Below are positions 1-9,439 of a stretch of DNA of 64,000 bases, in pieces. The position numbers were made by a program, and so were the translations under genes. The notes beneath the pieces are model-generated. The model was not told the DNA's origin, made no database searches, and saw nothing but the letters and a program-made list of their open reading frames with translations. This stretch comes from Congregibacter litoralis KT71 (GTDB taxonomy: Bacteria > Pseudomonadota > Gammaproteobacteria > Pseudomonadales > Halieaceae), in contig NZ_CM002299.1 of the NCBI RefSeq assembly GCF_000153125.2, positions 1,178,809-1,242,808 on the forward strand. The letters are read 5' to 3'. Numbering within the stretch: position 1 is the first letter of the stretch; every line of letters starts with the position of its first letter.

Positions 1-602
1 TAACGGGAGCGGGTGACAAGACTTTTTGCGCAGGGGCATCCCTGGACGACTTGAATAGCGGTGTACTTAAACCCGATGCTTTTCAAAGTGTCATGCATCG
101 CCTTGCCAGTCTGTCTATCCCAACCCTGGCGCGGGTGAACGGTAATGTGTTTGGCGGAGGTACCGAACTCGCTCTGAGTTGCGATTTTAGAATTGGCGTT
201 AAAGGTTCGCGTCTTCGTGTTCCCGCAGCCGCATTTGGATTGTGTTACCCGCCAGCGGGTATCTCCCTGTTTGTTGAGAAACTGGGTGTCAACGTCGCGC
301 GACGGATGCTCGTGGCGTCGGAAGCCATGGATGCAGGAGAGGCTCATCGCGTTGGGTTTTACGACTACATGGTTGCAAGAGATGAGCTTGACGAACGTGT
401 TGAGGAGTTGACCTTGCATATTGCCGGGCTTGCACCCCTCGCGACAAAGGCTATGAAGGAGCTGGTTGACCAGGCGGGACGGGGTTCCATCGACATCGCC
501 CGAGCGACGGAGTTAGCGCGCCAGTGCGAGGAGTCTGATGATTTGCAGGAGGGGTTTGCGGCGCAAAGAGAAAAGCGCATGCCGCAGTTTTCCGGAAGCT
601 AG
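1..602 (+). CDS. enoyl-CoA hydratase/isomerase family protein (5' end outside window)
   Basis: The reading frame is open from the left edge (codons in phase with base 3) and stops with TAG at 600-602, so the N-terminus is missing. The first visible residues, TGAGDKTFCAGASLDDL, form the oxyanion-hole segment of the crotonase family. ARVNGNVFGGGTELALSCDF is the second signature: the helix following the CoA site with its Gly-Gly-Gly turn. The C-terminal LAPLATKAMKELVDQ helix also fits. Crotonases hydrate or isomerise enoyl-CoA thioesters; the exact substrate cannot be told. The gene is convergent with the sensor gene on the other strand, leaving 3 bases between stops. Confidence 0.85.
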   Translation, partial: TGAGDKTFCAGASLDDLNSGVLKPDAFQSVMHRLASLSIPTLARVNGNVFGGGTELALSCDFRIGVKGSRLRVPAAAFGLCYPPAGISLFVEKLGVNVARRMLVASEAMDAGEAHRVGFYDYMVARDELDERVEELTLHIAGLAPLATKAMKELVDQAGRGSIDIARATELARQCEESDDLQEGFAAQREKRMPQFSGS

Positions 603-605
603 GGT

Positions 606-3600
606 TTACTGAAGAGCGGTGTCGCTGAAAGTAAAGCTTAGGCTGATCGTCAGGCTGTTACCCGCGTCATAATCGTCAGCGACTTTACCGCCCCCCGATT
701 CAATGAGATGCAGGGTGAATGGCATGTGACGCTCAAGCTCTGCGTCACTGTCGTGCTTGAGTCCACTGTCCTCAACACGCAGCTGATACTGCAACTCGCT
801 CCTGTCGTCGCGAGTGGGGGGAGCCATGGCGATGTAGATTAGGGGGTCGAGAGATCCATCGTAACGCCGACCCATGATCGCAAGCTCCAGCGCTTCCTGG
901 ATAACGAGGCCTAGGTACAAAGCATGCTCCAGGGGCACGGGGTTCTCAGATACATCGTTGGTGATGATGGCTCGCGCTGCCACTTCGTTGGACTGGGCCA
1001 GAGACGCGGTGATTTCGTTGGTGAGGGCGTGTACATCTGTGCGTTCGGTTGTTGTCGTCCGGTCTGTAAACAATTGAATGCTGCGCAGGACCGAAAGCCT
1101 GTTCGCGATGGCCGTAGCCGTATATTCCTCAGCATCTTGCAGGGTTGCGTTGACCGCGGCCTCGACGGCGTCTAGTAGCTGCTGTGCTGATGAAGTGCGC
1201 CGTAAAAGCAGCACTTCATTGGCCTCCCGTTGTGCCTGATAGTCATCCTCCAATCGAGAAAAGGCTGCGTTGCCTTCTTCCGCCAACTTCAGCCGTTCCC
1301 TTTGTGCAACGTTTCGATCGTTCCAGGCCTTGAGGTATTTAAAAAGAACGGCAGCCAAAAGGAGGTAAGCAGCGAGGGCCCACCAGGTGCGCCACACGGG
1401 AGGGAGAACGCTGATAGGCAGTGAAATCTCGTTGTCACTCCAAACGCCGGCGGAATCAGCGCCCCTGGCTCTGAACACATAGTCACCAGGCGGAAGGTTC
1501 TGATAAGTGACGACGTTAACACTGCCGGTGTTTTGCCACTCTTTGTCGAAGCCTTCGAGTTTGTGTTCATATTGATTTAGGAGAGGTCGCCTATAGTCGT
1601 TTACTGTTAGGTGAAAATCTGTGGTGTGTTGGTTGGCTTGGATAAAGAGCCTTGTGTTAGAAATCTGGAGGATATTTGATCGATACATTTGACCATCTAT
1701 GGCTATTGCACGCAGCCAGATATTGGAATTCTCAGCGGCGGCCTTTGATCGGCTTTGATCTAGCATGTCGTAACCGAAATGCCCTCCAAAAAAGATTTCC
1801 ATTTCGGTTTTCAGGCTCGCCCCGTGATTAAAATCGAGATTTGAAAGACCATGTATCTTACCCAGCCTCTTTTTCGCGCCAGAACGAACATTGATCGATA
1901 AAAGGCCATTGTTTGTTGCAGCCCAGAGTGTTTCTGAATCCTCCTGATTTAAGCTGTAAATCGACAGGTTGCTCGTGTCAAAAGCAGATTGATTGGATAA
2001 GGGCCGACTTTCGGTGAGCTCAGAAACCGAGGTCCTCATCATTCCATGGTTTAAAGTGCCCAACCAAATGGTCCCATCTTCTCCAAACTCAGATGATAGT
2101 ATCCTCGGTTTTTTAAAGCTTGAGCGAGTCAGTTGTAACGAGCACGAGTATGGGATCAGCGACTCTAGACAAAGAAGCACCACGTGGTCCTCAGTCGTAA
2201 AAACGACCTTTTCTAATCCGCCAAGACTCGTGATGCTAGTAACTGGAGAAGGGTTCTGCCGCCAATCTAGAGGCATCTTTACATCAAAAATGGCCCCATC
2301 CTTGAGGTATTTCAATCCTCTCTTATAGGTGCCAATCAGCATTCCCTCTCTTAGGGGCAAAAATGAGGTCACACCAGCGTTTGCCAATAGTCCAGTTGCT
2401 GTTGCAGTAATTGATCTGTCTTCAGAAATCCGGAAGACTTTCATTCCACTCGAGAATGTGCCGACGAACAAAGAGTCTTCAAAGATACCCAACGCGGTCA
2501 CGCGAGGGTCTGGTGTGGACACGTCAGGCTTTGGCCAAACTAAAGTGTGCGAGTCTTTGGCCCGATTCCAATAAAAAATTCCATCATACGATGCAATAAA
2601 AACCCCATGTTGTCCGTCTTGCGCAAAGCCCAGCACTTCGGTGGCTTGAGATAAGTTGATTCCTTGCCATGTGCGCCCTTGGGTGGCTGCCAGGTAGCCC
2701 ATGCCGCTTTCAGATAAAACCCACAGGCCTTGCGTTGTGATCGAGAGACCGGTCACGGAAGAGTACTTGTTTGTTTCGACGCGCTCTACCGTCGGCATTT
2801 GAAGATCAGAAAAAAAGAGCCCTCTGTCTGTTCCGAAAAAAAGGTGGTTATTAGCGTACTCTAAAGTTCTGAGTTTGTTTCCAAGAAGCCTAGGGAAGTA
2901 AAACGATTTTGTTTGCCCCAAACCTGAAATACTGAACACACGAAGTTGGTTGTCGCTCAGATACACACAAAGCTGATCTTTCGACTGAATGTATGCGATC
3001 GCCAGTATTGTTTTTCCTTCCGGAGCCGAAAATACTGATGTTCTTTGGCCAGCCTCCTCGGTAAGGTTGCAGAGGATTCTTGTACTGGTCCCTCCACATA
3101 AGCCCGTGTTGTTGGTCGCTACAATCTGTGTCCGTAGCCCTACATCTACAACTTGTGGCTTTACGGTTCCCGCATTGGACGGAGATGCGTGTCGATACAC
3201 TTCAATAGTATCTTCAAGCCGCAACACCAGTGATCCATCTGGAGTGAAAAGAATTTGACGCCCAGTTGCGGATCTTTGTCTTCCGCTGGCTAAAATACTT
3301 ACAAATTTATTCGTGCTCTGAGAGTGGATGTAGATCTTTCCACCGTCTGACAAAGCAAACAACGTACCTCCCGAGTTCTCGACCATACTAACTATTTCAT
3401 CAGAGATCGTTCGATGCATGCCGCTGGAAACGCTGTTCAGTTTTTTTCCGAGCGAGTCATCTAGTAGAAAAAGAGCCGATTGCGTCCCGATCCAAGTGCG
3501 GCCACTAGAGTCGCTCAGAAATGAGCGAACCGGGTTTTCTTCAACTAGTGCTTCTAATGATGTGGGAGCAAAAACATAATCTAGAGAAAAAGATGGGTTG

Positions 3601-3671
3601 CATGTGATGAGACCGCACATGAGGAGCAAACAACGATACAGACTAAGCGGGCTGGTGCGATAATCGAACAA
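606..3671 (-). CDS. two-component propeller/Y_Y_Y sensor with degenerate kinase domain
   Basis: A protein of 1021 residues. A hydrophobic N-terminal segment (about 10-30) looks like a signal or anchor. Residues about 40-650 contain repeated propeller motifs of the Reg_prop kind (GRTWIGT, GTIWLGT, TLWAATNNGLL). A Y_Y_Y-like immunoglobulin domain follows (about 690-755, LPPGDYVFRARGADSAGVW), then one membrane helix near 760-780 and a coiled coil. The last 200 residues resemble a HisKA_2-type kinase (EALELAI, VEDSG, a Gly-rich ESGGGKV). However, no histidine stands where the phosphoacceptor is expected (LLLRRTSSAQQ), and the N-box asparagine is replaced. I infer a kinase-like protein without normal autophosphorylation. 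It starts 7 bases after the stop of the hybrid kinase upstream and is probably co-transcribed with it. No receiver or DNA-binding domain is present. Confidence 0.75.
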   Translation of the reverse strand: MFDYRTSPLSLYRCLLLMCGLITCNPSFSLDYVFAPTSLEALVEENPVRSFLSDSSGRTWIGTQSALFLLDDSLGKKLNSVSSGMHRTISDEIVSMVENSGGTLFALSDGGKIYIHSQSTNKFVSILASGRQRSATGRQILFTPDGSLVLRLEDTIEVYRHASPSNAGTVKPQVVDVGLRTQIVATNNTGLCGGTSTRILCNLTEEAGQRTSVFSAPEGKTILAIAYIQSKDQLCVYLSDNQLRVFSISGLGQTKSFYFPRLLGNKLRTLEYANNHLFFGTDRGLFFSDLQMPTVERVETNKYSSVTGLSITTQGLWVLSESGMGYLAATQGRTWQGINLSQATEVLGFAQDGQHGVFIASYDGIFYWNRAKDSHTLVWPKPDVSTPDPRVTALGIFEDSLFVGTFSSGMKVFRISEDRSITATATGLLANAGVTSFLPLREGMLIGTYKRGLKYLKDGAIFDVKMPLDWRQNPSPVTSITSLGGLEKVVFTTEDHVVLLCLESLIPYSCSLQLTRSSFKKPRILSSEFGEDGTIWLGTLNHGMMRTSVSELTESRPLSNQSAFDTSNLSIYSLNQEDSETLWAATNNGLLSINVRSGAKKRLGKIHGLSNLDFNHGASLKTEMEIFFGGHFGYDMLDQSRSKAAAENSNIWLRAIAIDGQMYRSNILQISNTRLFIQANQHTTDFHLTVNDYRRPLLNQYEHKLEGFDKEWQNTGSVNVVTYQNLPPGDYVFRARGADSAGVWSDNEISLPISVLPPVWRTWWALAAYLLLAAVLFKYLKAWNDRNVAQRERLKLAEEGNAAFSRLEDDYQAQREANEVLLLRRTSSAQQLLDAVEAAVNATLQDAEEYTATAIANRLSVLRSIQLFTDRTTTTERTDVHALTNEITASLAQSNEVAARAIITNDVSENPVPLEHALYLGLVIQEALELAIMGRRYDGSLDPLIYIAMAPPTRDDRSELQYQLRVEDSGLKHDSDAELERHMPFTLHLIESGGGKVADDYDAGNSLTISLSFTFSDTALQ

Positions 3672-3678
3672 TTAATTT

Positions 3679-6600
3679 TCACCCCATCAGATAACTGTTC
3701 ACTTCTATGGTGTATCGCAAATAATGAGACTTTAAGTCTTGTATGACTTGGGTGTCTTCTTCAAACCTGAATTGCAGGTATCCCTTTTCCAATTCATCGG
3801 CTGCCGCGCGGATCTCTATGGCGCCCATGTTTGCGCTCATCGATTTTATTGCGTGCGCTACTGTTCGTAGATTTTCCCTGTCTTTGTTTTGAATGCAGGT
3901 TTCTAGCTCCTTGAGTTTCTCAGTGAACTGAGACGAAAAGCCTTCGATCAGTTTTGGTATGAGTTCTTCTGAGTCTACAGAAAGGCGCTTAAAGTTGGTG
4001 AGAACATCGGTATCTAGAACTTCATCTTGAGTCACAAGTGCTTGGTTGATACCTATGTTTTTTTGGGCTGAAGTTGTCGATGAAGCCTCCATTTCGCTCA
4101 GGACTCCAAAGCTCTCAAGGGCTTTACGGAGGTCATGTGTTGTGAATGGTTTGGTGAGCAAACCATTCATCCCTGCATCAAGAGCTCGCTGCTTATCTCC
4201 TTGGTCTCCTCCAGCTGTTAACGCAATGATGGTTGTTCTAGGCAAGCCTCTCTCTTGCTCAATTTTTCGAATTCTCTGTGTGGCCGCGTAACCATCAAGT
4301 ATTGGCATTTGGCAGTCCATGAAGATTAGGTCGTATTTACTTTTTTGAAAAAGATCAACGGCCTCCTCGCCATTGCCTGCTAGCTGAACTTTTGCCCCCA
4401 GGGAATGCAGCATTGTCATTGCGATTTGCTGATTTACCGCGACGTCTTCAACAACGAGTATATTTGTCTTAATGCCGTTGGCTTTATCTTCATCGTTTCC
4501 GATCTGTATAGTGCGCTCACCCGAGGACTCTGTGGCTATGAGTAGTTCTGACTCGGTGAACGGTGGAGAGATGAAGTAGGTGTTGCCCGTTGGCTCGGGA
4601 GTTTTATTGTCGGACCAAAGGACGATAAGCTTTGGTGCAGCAAGGCCATCACAATTTGTAAGACTTTCCCATTGTCTTCTATCTATTAAAAGCCTTTCGG
4701 GCTTTAGTTGCTGGTGTCTAATGCTCTCAATAGAGTCGAACCGCTCTGCAGCATACCCAATAGCAGACAGTTTAGAACTTATTGATTTGAAAATTAGCTC
4801 GTTTTCAGTTACGCAGATAGTTTGCTCTTCACCGCGTTGAGGTCTTTCGGGCTCCGCGTCGATAGCACGGAGCTTGGTTTCGAAGGTGAAAGTCGAGCCG
4901 ACATTGAGCTCAGATGTTACTGAAAGCGAACCATCCATCAATGCTGCGAGTTCTTTGGAGATGGATAACCCTAAACCTGTGCCTCCATATTGGCGAGTGG
5001 TGCTCGTATCGGCTTGAGTGAATACCTCAAAAACGGAGTCCAACTTTTCTTTCGCTATACCAATCCCGTTGTCTTCGACCGCGACCTGATATCTCACGGT
5101 GTTTTCACTAGAGTCTTCGCTAACGGCAGTAGTTGAGCACCGTATTACTACCTTCCCGCCTTTCGTAAACTTAATCGCATTCCCAATCAAATTAAGCAGT
5201 ATTTGGCGAATTTTTCCTACATCGCCATAGACTTTTCTATGTTGACAATCACCCCAGACGATATATACCTCAGTACCGTGCGAGGACGCACTTTGTATGA
5301 GGAGAGTGCAAACGTTATCTATTAGAGAGATCACGTCAAACTCGGAAAAATCAAGTTCTAACTTGTTGGCCTCCATTTTGGAGTAGTCGAGAATCGAGTT
5401 GATGATCGCGAGTAAAGATTCGCCACTATCTCGTGCAGTTTCTGCATAGGACCTTTGTTGCGCGCTAAGTCCCGACTGAATAAGCAGGTCGGTCATACCG
5501 ATCATGCCGTGCATGGGAGTACGAATTTCGTGGCTCATTGCCGCAAGGAATTCGGACTTCGCTCTCGCGGCAGCTTCGGCTTCATTTCTAGCCAACATCA
5601 AGTCGTGAGTACGCTCCTCTACCCTTTCTTCAAGCTCTAGTCGTCTCGCAAGTTCTCTCCTCGATTTGGCTTGTTGCTGCCTAAATATAAATAGAATCAC
5701 GTAGACAATGAGCGCGGCATATGCGGCGAACGCGTACCAGGTTAGCCACCATGGAGACGCAATGTGCAGCGTGAGTTCTCGGTCGTTGTTACTCCATATC
5801 CCACTTGAGTTTGTCGAGCTAAGTCTTAACTTATATGTGCCATAGCCTAAGCCAGATATTGATACGCTGCGTGTTTGGCCTAGGTTGATCCACTCGTTGT
5901 GTATGCCATCTATTCGATACCGGTAATCAATCGTACCGGGCTGTCGATAGTCCAGAGCTGAAAATGATACTGATGCGAATTGATAGTCATAGTCGAGGTA
6001 AATGTCATTTAGATCAGAGTATGGGGTTTCGAAGTAGACTTGCTCGTTGAGTAATTTGAAGCTGGTTATTTGTATTTCCGGTTCATAGTTATCTTCGTAG
6101 TTGATGTTTGAGTCTACAACGTTGAATCCTCCAAAACCTCCAAAAAACAGAGTGCCGTTTTCGCCAGCGTGCGCACTTCCTTGATTGAACTCTCGACCTT
6201 GCAGGCCTGCACTGATGTCGAAACTAATTGACTTCTGTCGAGAGCTGTCAATTTTTGTAAGACCTAAGTTGTGAGCGGCCCAAAGGTTGTCGTCTTCGTC
6301 GATAACTAGACCCAGAATGTCGGAAGTGGGCACACCAACACTCGGCGCAAGTAGCTGAAATCGCGGAAAATCATCTTCAACACTGTCCAAAGATAAGTAG
6401 TTTATGTCGCCTCTAGTTCCGATCCAGAGCCGGCTTTCCTTGTCCTCTGCCAGGGAAAAGACAACGTTACTTGATAGTGTTCTAGTGTCGTCGGGATCAG
6501 ATTTGAACCGCCGGAAAGTGGCAGTTTCTGTGTCAAATAGGTTTAGCCCGTCCTGCGTGCCCACCCAGATCTGCTCGCGCGAGTCGATTAATATCGATAT

Positions 6601-8109
6601 AACCCGGTCATCGCTTATAGTTGTGTCAATCCCACTTTGAGTGGTGAATGATTGAAAAGTCTTTGTACTTTGATCGAAGACGTTTAAGCCGCCGCCATAG
6701 GTGCCAACTAGGATTCGACCATCAGACAAAGCTTCCAACACCGGGACTCCGTTTGCTGACAATGAACCGTCATGGCCATCAGCGGTGAATTGCGTAATCG
6801 TTTTTGAGGCAAGGTCGATCTCAAAAAAGCCAGCGGTATACGTTCCGGCGTATAGCATCGATTCATGTTTCTCGATGCTCATTATTTGATAGTCCCCAAG
6901 CAGATTTAAGATGGGTCTTTGCAACTGCCAGTCATCGCTCGAGTTTTTTGTGGCCTGCAATGAGTTGATTCCCCTTTGCGTCCCAATCCACCAGTTGTTC
7001 TCTTCGTCGGTAAGTATCGAGAATGTAGGGCTCGACGAGAGTCCATCCTCTTCAGTGAACTTCTGAAAAAGAGATCGAGTGCCTTGCGCTAAACCACTGA
7101 AAGTCCCGATCCACAGCATTCCTGATCTGCCCTGCATCAAAGATAAAACAGCGGCACTGGGCAATTGCGTGTTCACTGAGGTTAGCCATGTCGCTCCTGC
7201 GCTTTTGGAATAAACCACTATCCCAGATTCAGTACCAAACCAATGATTGCCGTCAGTATCTCCCATGACGGTCTGAATTTGGTTTGCCGTGTCTGCTTGT
7301 GTTGCGAAATGAAGCGGATGTCTTGAAACACTCTTTCTTTTGATCGCGTAAAGAAATGCCCCTTTTGTTTTTGATGTGACCAAGAGTTCGCCAGATTCAA
7401 GTAACGCCATGTCACTGATGTCAGTGGGAAGAGTAGTCGCGCCTTCAACAATTTCACCGTTCAGACTTACCAGAACACCCGTTTCGGTGTCCATGCGGTA
7501 CACCCCACTGCCATCAACGGCAATAAACAGGGTGCCGTTTTCTGTTTCAACAAACCCCTCAATCCCAGCACTAGGCATCTGATTTGGAAGAAAGTAGTGC
7601 ACGAAAGATTCTTCATTTGGATAAAACCGGCTGAACCCGGAACCGTTTGCATAACCAACCCACAAAGAGCCGTCTCCGCTTTTATAGAGGCTGGAGACCA
7701 TATTTGAGACGGGGTTTTCACTGCTAATCGACGGTAAAGCCTCATAGGAAGTAAAACTAAGGTCGGCTTCATTGAACCTACTGAGCCCGCCTCCGAGCGT
7801 TCCTATCCAGAGCCTTCCCTGGTCATCCTCGGCAATGGTAGTGGTGGCCTGATTATTGATTGAGGTCGGATCAGCGCGATCAGTTTTGAATGCGACGACC
7901 TCTTGGCCATCGAATCTATTTAAACCTTCTTGCGTGAGCAGCCATATAAAACCGTTACTATCTTGGTATATGTCGACTACTGTCTTCTGTGAGAGGTTTT
8001 CAGAGGCTGGAGAAATCTCTATCGCGTACTCGTCCTGTCGAAACGCCGTAGCGTTCAGGCTCACCAAAACACACGTGAGCAAAGTGACGACCGTTAGTAT
8101 CGATTTCAT
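3679..8109 (-). CDS. hybrid sensor histidine kinase (propeller, Y_Y_Y, HisKA, HATPase, REC, Hpt)
   Basis: A protein of 1476 residues with an N-terminal signal-like helix and many periplasmic propeller repeats (GFIWLLTQEGLNRFDG, GRLWIGTLGGGLSRF) to about 690. A Y_Y_Y domain follows (GYGTYKLRLSSTNSSGIWSN), then a membrane helix near 787-809. The cytoplasmic part has the H-box EFLAAMSHEIRTPMHG (His about 860), N-box NLIGNAIKF, and G-boxes DNGIGIA and GGTGLGLSIS. A divergent region near 1095-1195 could be a pseudo-receiver. The true receiver begins near 1215, with Asp about 1265 in FMDCQMP and Lys about 1320. The C-terminal Hpt domain carries AHAIKSMSANMGA (His about 1419). This order supports a phosphorelay His-Asp-His. 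Periplasmic sensors of this build in other bacteria often sense oligosaccharides; the ligand here is unknown. It is first of a two-gene minus-strand unit. Confidence 0.93.
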   Translation of the reverse strand: MKSILTVVTLLTCVLVSLNATAFRQDEYAIEISPASENLSQKTVVDIYQDSNGFIWLLTQEGLNRFDGQEVVAFKTDRADPTSINNQATTTIAEDDQGRLWIGTLGGGLSRFNEADLSFTSYEALPSISSENPVSNMVSSLYKSGDGSLWVGYANGSGFSRFYPNEESFVHYFLPNQMPSAGIEGFVETENGTLFIAVDGSGVYRMDTETGVLVSLNGEIVEGATTLPTDISDMALLESGELLVTSKTKGAFLYAIKRKSVSRHPLHFATQADTANQIQTVMGDTDGNHWFGTESGIVVYSKSAGATWLTSVNTQLPSAAVLSLMQGRSGMLWIGTFSGLAQGTRSLFQKFTEEDGLSSSPTFSILTDEENNWWIGTQRGINSLQATKNSSDDWQLQRPILNLLGDYQIMSIEKHESMLYAGTYTAGFFEIDLASKTITQFTADGHDGSLSANGVPVLEALSDGRILVGTYGGGLNVFDQSTKTFQSFTTQSGIDTTISDDRVISILIDSREQIWVGTQDGLNLFDTETATFRRFKSDPDDTRTLSSNVVFSLAEDKESRLWIGTRGDINYLSLDSVEDDFPRFQLLAPSVGVPTSDILGLVIDEDDNLWAAHNLGLTKIDSSRQKSISFDISAGLQGREFNQGSAHAGENGTLFFGGFGGFNVVDSNINYEDNYEPEIQITSFKLLNEQVYFETPYSDLNDIYLDYDYQFASVSFSALDYRQPGTIDYRYRIDGIHNEWINLGQTRSVSISGLGYGTYKLRLSSTNSSGIWSNNDRELTLHIASPWWLTWYAFAAYAALIVYVILFIFRQQQAKSRRELARRLELEERVEERTHDLMLARNEAEAAARAKSEFLAAMSHEIRTPMHGMIGMTDLLIQSGLSAQQRSYAETARDSGESLLAIINSILDYSKMEANKLELDFSEFDVISLIDNVCTLLIQSASSHGTEVYIVWGDCQHRKVYGDVGKIRQILLNLIGNAIKFTKGGKVVIRCSTTAVSEDSSENTVRYQVAVEDNGIGIAKEKLDSVFEVFTQADTSTTRQYGGTGLGLSISKELAALMDGSLSVTSELNVGSTFTFETKLRAIDAEPERPQRGEEQTICVTENELIFKSISSKLSAIGYAAERFDSIESIRHQQLKPERLLIDRRQWESLTNCDGLAAPKLIVLWSDNKTPEPTGNTYFISPPFTESELLIATESSGERTIQIGNDEDKANGIKTNILVVEDVAVNQQIAMTMLHSLGAKVQLAGNGEEAVDLFQKSKYDLIFMDCQMPILDGYAATQRIRKIEQERGLPRTTIIALTAGGDQGDKQRALDAGMNGLLTKPFTTHDLRKALESFGVLSEMEASSTTSAQKNIGINQALVTQDEVLDTDVLTNFKRLSVDSEELIPKLIEGFSSQFTEKLKELETCIQNKDRENLRTVAHAIKSMSANMGAIEIRAAADELEKGYLQFRFEEDTQVIQDLKSHYLRYTIEVNSYLMG

Positions 8110-8160
8110 TGAGACACTGTTGTTGATGCTTCCGCTCGCATTCTACAGTGATCAGTAAGC

Positions 8161-8202
8161 AAAAAAAGTAAGGGCCAGCCTGCTGTGCACAGGCTGGCCC
8201 TT
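8161..8202 (-). terminator. rho-independent terminator for leftward transcription
   Basis: A 13-bp perfect stem (8170-8182 with 8190-8202) closes a 7-base loop. It is followed on the minus strand by the complement of seven A residues at 8161-8167, a U-run. It points leftward, so it ends transcripts coming from the repeat-protein side and shields the kinase genes. Without the IS element it would lie about 55 bases behind the stop codon of the 9488-10132 gene, a normal distance for that gene's own terminator. Confidence 0.8.
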
Positions 8203-8228
8203 GTCTACGTACGCTTCGGAGCTTTGGC

Positions 8229-8262
8229 TGAATCGCCACCAGTTTGCTAGACACCTTTCAGC
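8229..8262. repeat. left terminal inverted repeat of the IS3 element
   Basis: Thirty-four bases starting TGAATCGCCACCAG are the exact reverse complement of 9424-9457. The next inner base pair no longer matches. The outside flank is GGC. Confidence 0.95.
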
Positions 8263-8291
8263 CATACAAAATGGCTATCAGAGAGGTGTTT

Positions 8292-8570
8292 ATGAGCAAC
8301 AAGCGTTACCCCGAAGAATTCAAGAGAGAAGCCGTTCGCCAGATCACGGATCGCGGCTACAGCGTGGCGGACGTGGCCAGTCGGCTGGGCGTGACGACGC
8401 ACAGTCTGTATGCCTGGGTGAAGAAGTACGGGCCGGCTGCTGAGCAACATCGAGTGGAGGCTGATGATCAGGCCGAGATTCGTCGGCTACAAAAAGAGCT
8501 TAAGCGTGTCACGGAGGAGCGTGACATTCTAAAAAAAGCCGCGGCGTACTTCGCGAGCCAATCCGAGTGA
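8292..8570 (+). CDS. IS3-family transposase OrfA
   Basis: A 92-residue protein, the DNA-binding half of an IS3 transposase. The helix-turn-helix is YPEEFKREAVRQITDRGYSV followed by VASRLGVTTHSLYAWVKKYG. A leucine-zipper-like coil IRRLQKELKRVTEERDILKKA mediates oligomerisation in this family. I chose ATG 8292 because AGAGGTG lies just upstream and MSNKRYPEEFKREA is the usual family N-terminus; an upstream TTG in frame falls inside the terminal repeat. The frame contains A AAA AAA (8531-8537), in the phase needed for -1 slippage into orfB. Confidence 0.93.
   Translation: MSNKRYPEEFKREAVRQITDRGYSVADVASRLGVTTHSLYAWVKKYGPAAEQHRVEADDQAEIRRLQKELKRVTEERDILKKAAAYFASQSE
8531..8537 (+). other. candidate -1 ribosomal frameshift site in IS3 orfA
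   Basis: Seven A residues form X XXY YYZ in the orfA frame (cta aaa aaa gcc). The -1 frame is open from here through VLREPIRV into orfB, so slippage would give an OrfAB fusion, the usual active transposase of IS3 elements. No downstream stimulatory structure was verified. Confidence 0.55.
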
Positions 8571-9439
8571 GGTACGCTTTTATTCAATCCCATCGCCACC
8601 AGTTGCCGGTGCGGCATCTGTGTTCTTTGCTTAACGTTCACCCCAGCGGTTTCTATGCGTGGCGTCGACAGCCGCTATCGGCTCGCGGTTGTGAGGACAA
8701 GCGGCTCTCTGGCCTGATCAAGCAGTTCTGGCTCGAGTCCGGTGCTGTGTATGGCTATCGGAAGATCCATCGTGATTTGCATGAAATAGGCGAGTGTTGC
8801 GGCCCCAACCGTGTCCACCGTCTCATGAAAGACGCTGGAATCAGGGCGCAGGTTGGATATCGCAAGCCACGGCATAAGGTTGGCAAAGCGCATGATGTGA
8901 CGCCTAACGTACTGCAGAGACAGTTTAATCCGGCTGCGCCGAACGAGCGATGGGCGACCGACATCACCCATATTCGGACCCACGAAGGCTGGTTGTACCT
9001 GGCCGTGGTCATCGACTTATTCTCGCGCCGGGTGATTGGCTGGTCGATGCAATCACGGATCACGAGCGATCTGGTTCTAGATGCCTTGTTGATGTCGGTG
9101 TGGCGTCGCAAGCCGGTGAGCAAGGTACTTGTTCATTCGGACCAGGGCAGTCAATACACAAGCTATGACTGGAGCGCGTTTCTACGCGCAAACGGCCTTG
9201 AGGGCAGTATGAGCAGACGCGGCAACTGCCATGACAACGCAGTCGCTGAAAGCTTCTTCCAGCTTCTGAAACGCGAGCGCGTGAAGCGCAAGATATATCC
9301 GACCCGGCAGGATGCCCGGGCCGATATCTTTGACTATATCGAGATGTTCTACAACGTCAGACGCCGGCATGGCTCGAACAGCCTGCTGTCACCTGTAGAC
9401 TACGAACAGCATCACGAAAAACAGCTGAAAGGTGTCTAG
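8567..9439 (+). CDS. IS3-family transposase OrfB (DDE integrase catalytic part)
   Basis: A 290-residue protein starting GTG inside GTGA, which overlaps the orfA stop. An HTH_21-like segment (YGYRKIHRDL) precedes an rve integrase core. Core motifs are NERWATDITHIRT (first Asp), LVHSDQGSQYTS (second Asp) and NCHDNAVAESFFQLLKRE (Glu). The tail FYNVRRRHGSNSLLSPVDYE is the family's usual end. All three acidic residues are present and there is no truncation. The final codons run into the right terminal repeat. Confidence 0.95.
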   Translation: MRYAFIQSHRHQLPVRHLCSLLNVHPSGFYAWRRQPLSARGCEDKRLSGLIKQFWLESGAVYGYRKIHRDLHEIGECCGPNRVHRLMKDAGIRAQVGYRKPRHKVGKAHDVTPNVLQRQFNPAAPNERWATDITHIRTHEGWLYLAVVIDLFSRRVIGWSMQSRITSDLVLDALLMSVWRRKPVSKVLVHSDQGSQYTSYDWSAFLRANGLEGSMSRRGNCHDNAVAESFFQLLKRERVKRKIYPTRQDARADIFDYIEMFYNVRRRHGSNSLLSPVDYEQHHEKQLKGV

